NCBI GenBank assembly: GCA_900757495.1
Contig: CAAENX010000015.1
Coordinates: 1 to 63,451, forward strand
From: an uncultured Collinsella sp.
GTDB taxonomy: Bacteria > Actinomycetota > Coriobacteriia > Coriobacteriales > Coriobacteriaceae
Length of the DNA stretch: 63,451 bases
Reading direction: 5' to 3'
The notes under the pieces: model-generated
The model's database searches: none
Seen by the model: the letters and a program-made list of their open reading frames with translations, nothing else
Told to the model about the DNA's origin: nothing
Translations under genes and position numbers: made by a program
Shown here: piece after piece, positions 63,371 to 63,451 of the stretch
Position numbering within the stretch: position 1 is the stretch's first letter
Layout of the letters: every line of letters starts with the position of its first letter

Positions 63371-63447
63371 TGGTAGCCCGTACCAGATTCGAACTGGTGA
63401 TCTCCGCCTTGAGAGGGCGGCGTCCTAAACCGCTAGACGAACGGGCC
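63371..63447 (-). tRNA. tRNA-Glu (anticodon CTC)
   Basis: Acceptor stem GGCCCGT/ACGGGCT (one G-U), anticodon stem CCGCC/GGCGG with loop CTCTCAA (anticodon CTC), T-arm CCAG-TTCGAAT-CTGG, and encoded CCA. The gene reaches almost to the window end. Confidence 0.93.
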
Positions 63448-63451
63448 ATAA

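Overview
The window looks like a chromosomal segment of a high-GC gut Coriobacteriia, most probably Collinsella or a close relative. This is inferred from codon use, the coriobacterial-style glycogen cluster (glgB-glgP-glgC-glgD-glgA), a LoaP-type NusG paralog heading a capsule locus, and the density of small intergenic hairpin elements. No rRNA gene or other species marker is present, so the genus is an inference.

Layout. (1) 1-8.6 kb is an accessory island beside a tRNA-Val(CAC). It holds a DUF559-like nuclease-fold protein, a Fic/Doc protein with a small partner, an XRE/DUF3990 pair with a striking operator, an AbiE-like antitoxin/nucleotidyltransferase pair, an orphan MNT nucleotidyltransferase with RelB-like remains, and an Abi_2 (AbiD/AbiF-type) HEPN protein preceded by a small structured RNA. 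(2) 8.8-9.9 kb is a frameshifted LPxTG surface protein. (3) 10.4-15.9 kb is AT-richer: a GntR-TIR fusion protein converges on a 1203-residue membrane P-loop NTPase of the KAP/YobI type. (4) 16-27 kb is a surface-polysaccharide operon read leftwards: loaP, initiating sugar transferase, a glycosyltransferase, capE, capF, wzy, wzx, two glycosyltransferases, capG, terminator. CapE/F/G predict UDP-N-acetyl-L-fucosamine as a precursor. (5) 27.8-30.7 kb has a RhuM-Fic protein behind a LexA-like box, tRNA-Ala(GGC), thiamine pyrophosphokinase and a HAD phosphatase. (6) 30.7-44.3 kb is an alpha-glucan block: branching enzyme, phosphorylase, ADP-glucose pyrophosphorylase (GlgC + GlgD), glycogen synthase and a GH13-GH77 fusion. 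GGTAAAAC-like operator motifs precede both glgB and the fusion gene. GlgB and GlgA carry histone-H1-like Lys/Ala-rich tails. (7) 44-63 kb is mostly housekeeping: FmdB zinc ribbon, rsmB-fmt-def-priA, gltX, metK, L-serine dehydratase, L,D-transpeptidase, a MacAB-like exporter, a TetR regulator, a flippase-like membrane protein and tRNA-Glu(CTC).

Between the genes lie at least five kinds of long inverted-repeat elements. One family (five copies seen) keeps a core around CTACCTGCGGTTTT, while its outer arms change sequence from copy to copy yet stay self-complementary. A second family (three copies) is a 65-80 bp hairpin with the arm AGTTGCGGTGAAAT.

The most interesting candidates are the self-regulated GntR-TIR protein, the Abi_2 gene with its RNA, the histone-like tails on the glycogen enzymes, and the arm-swapping repeat family.
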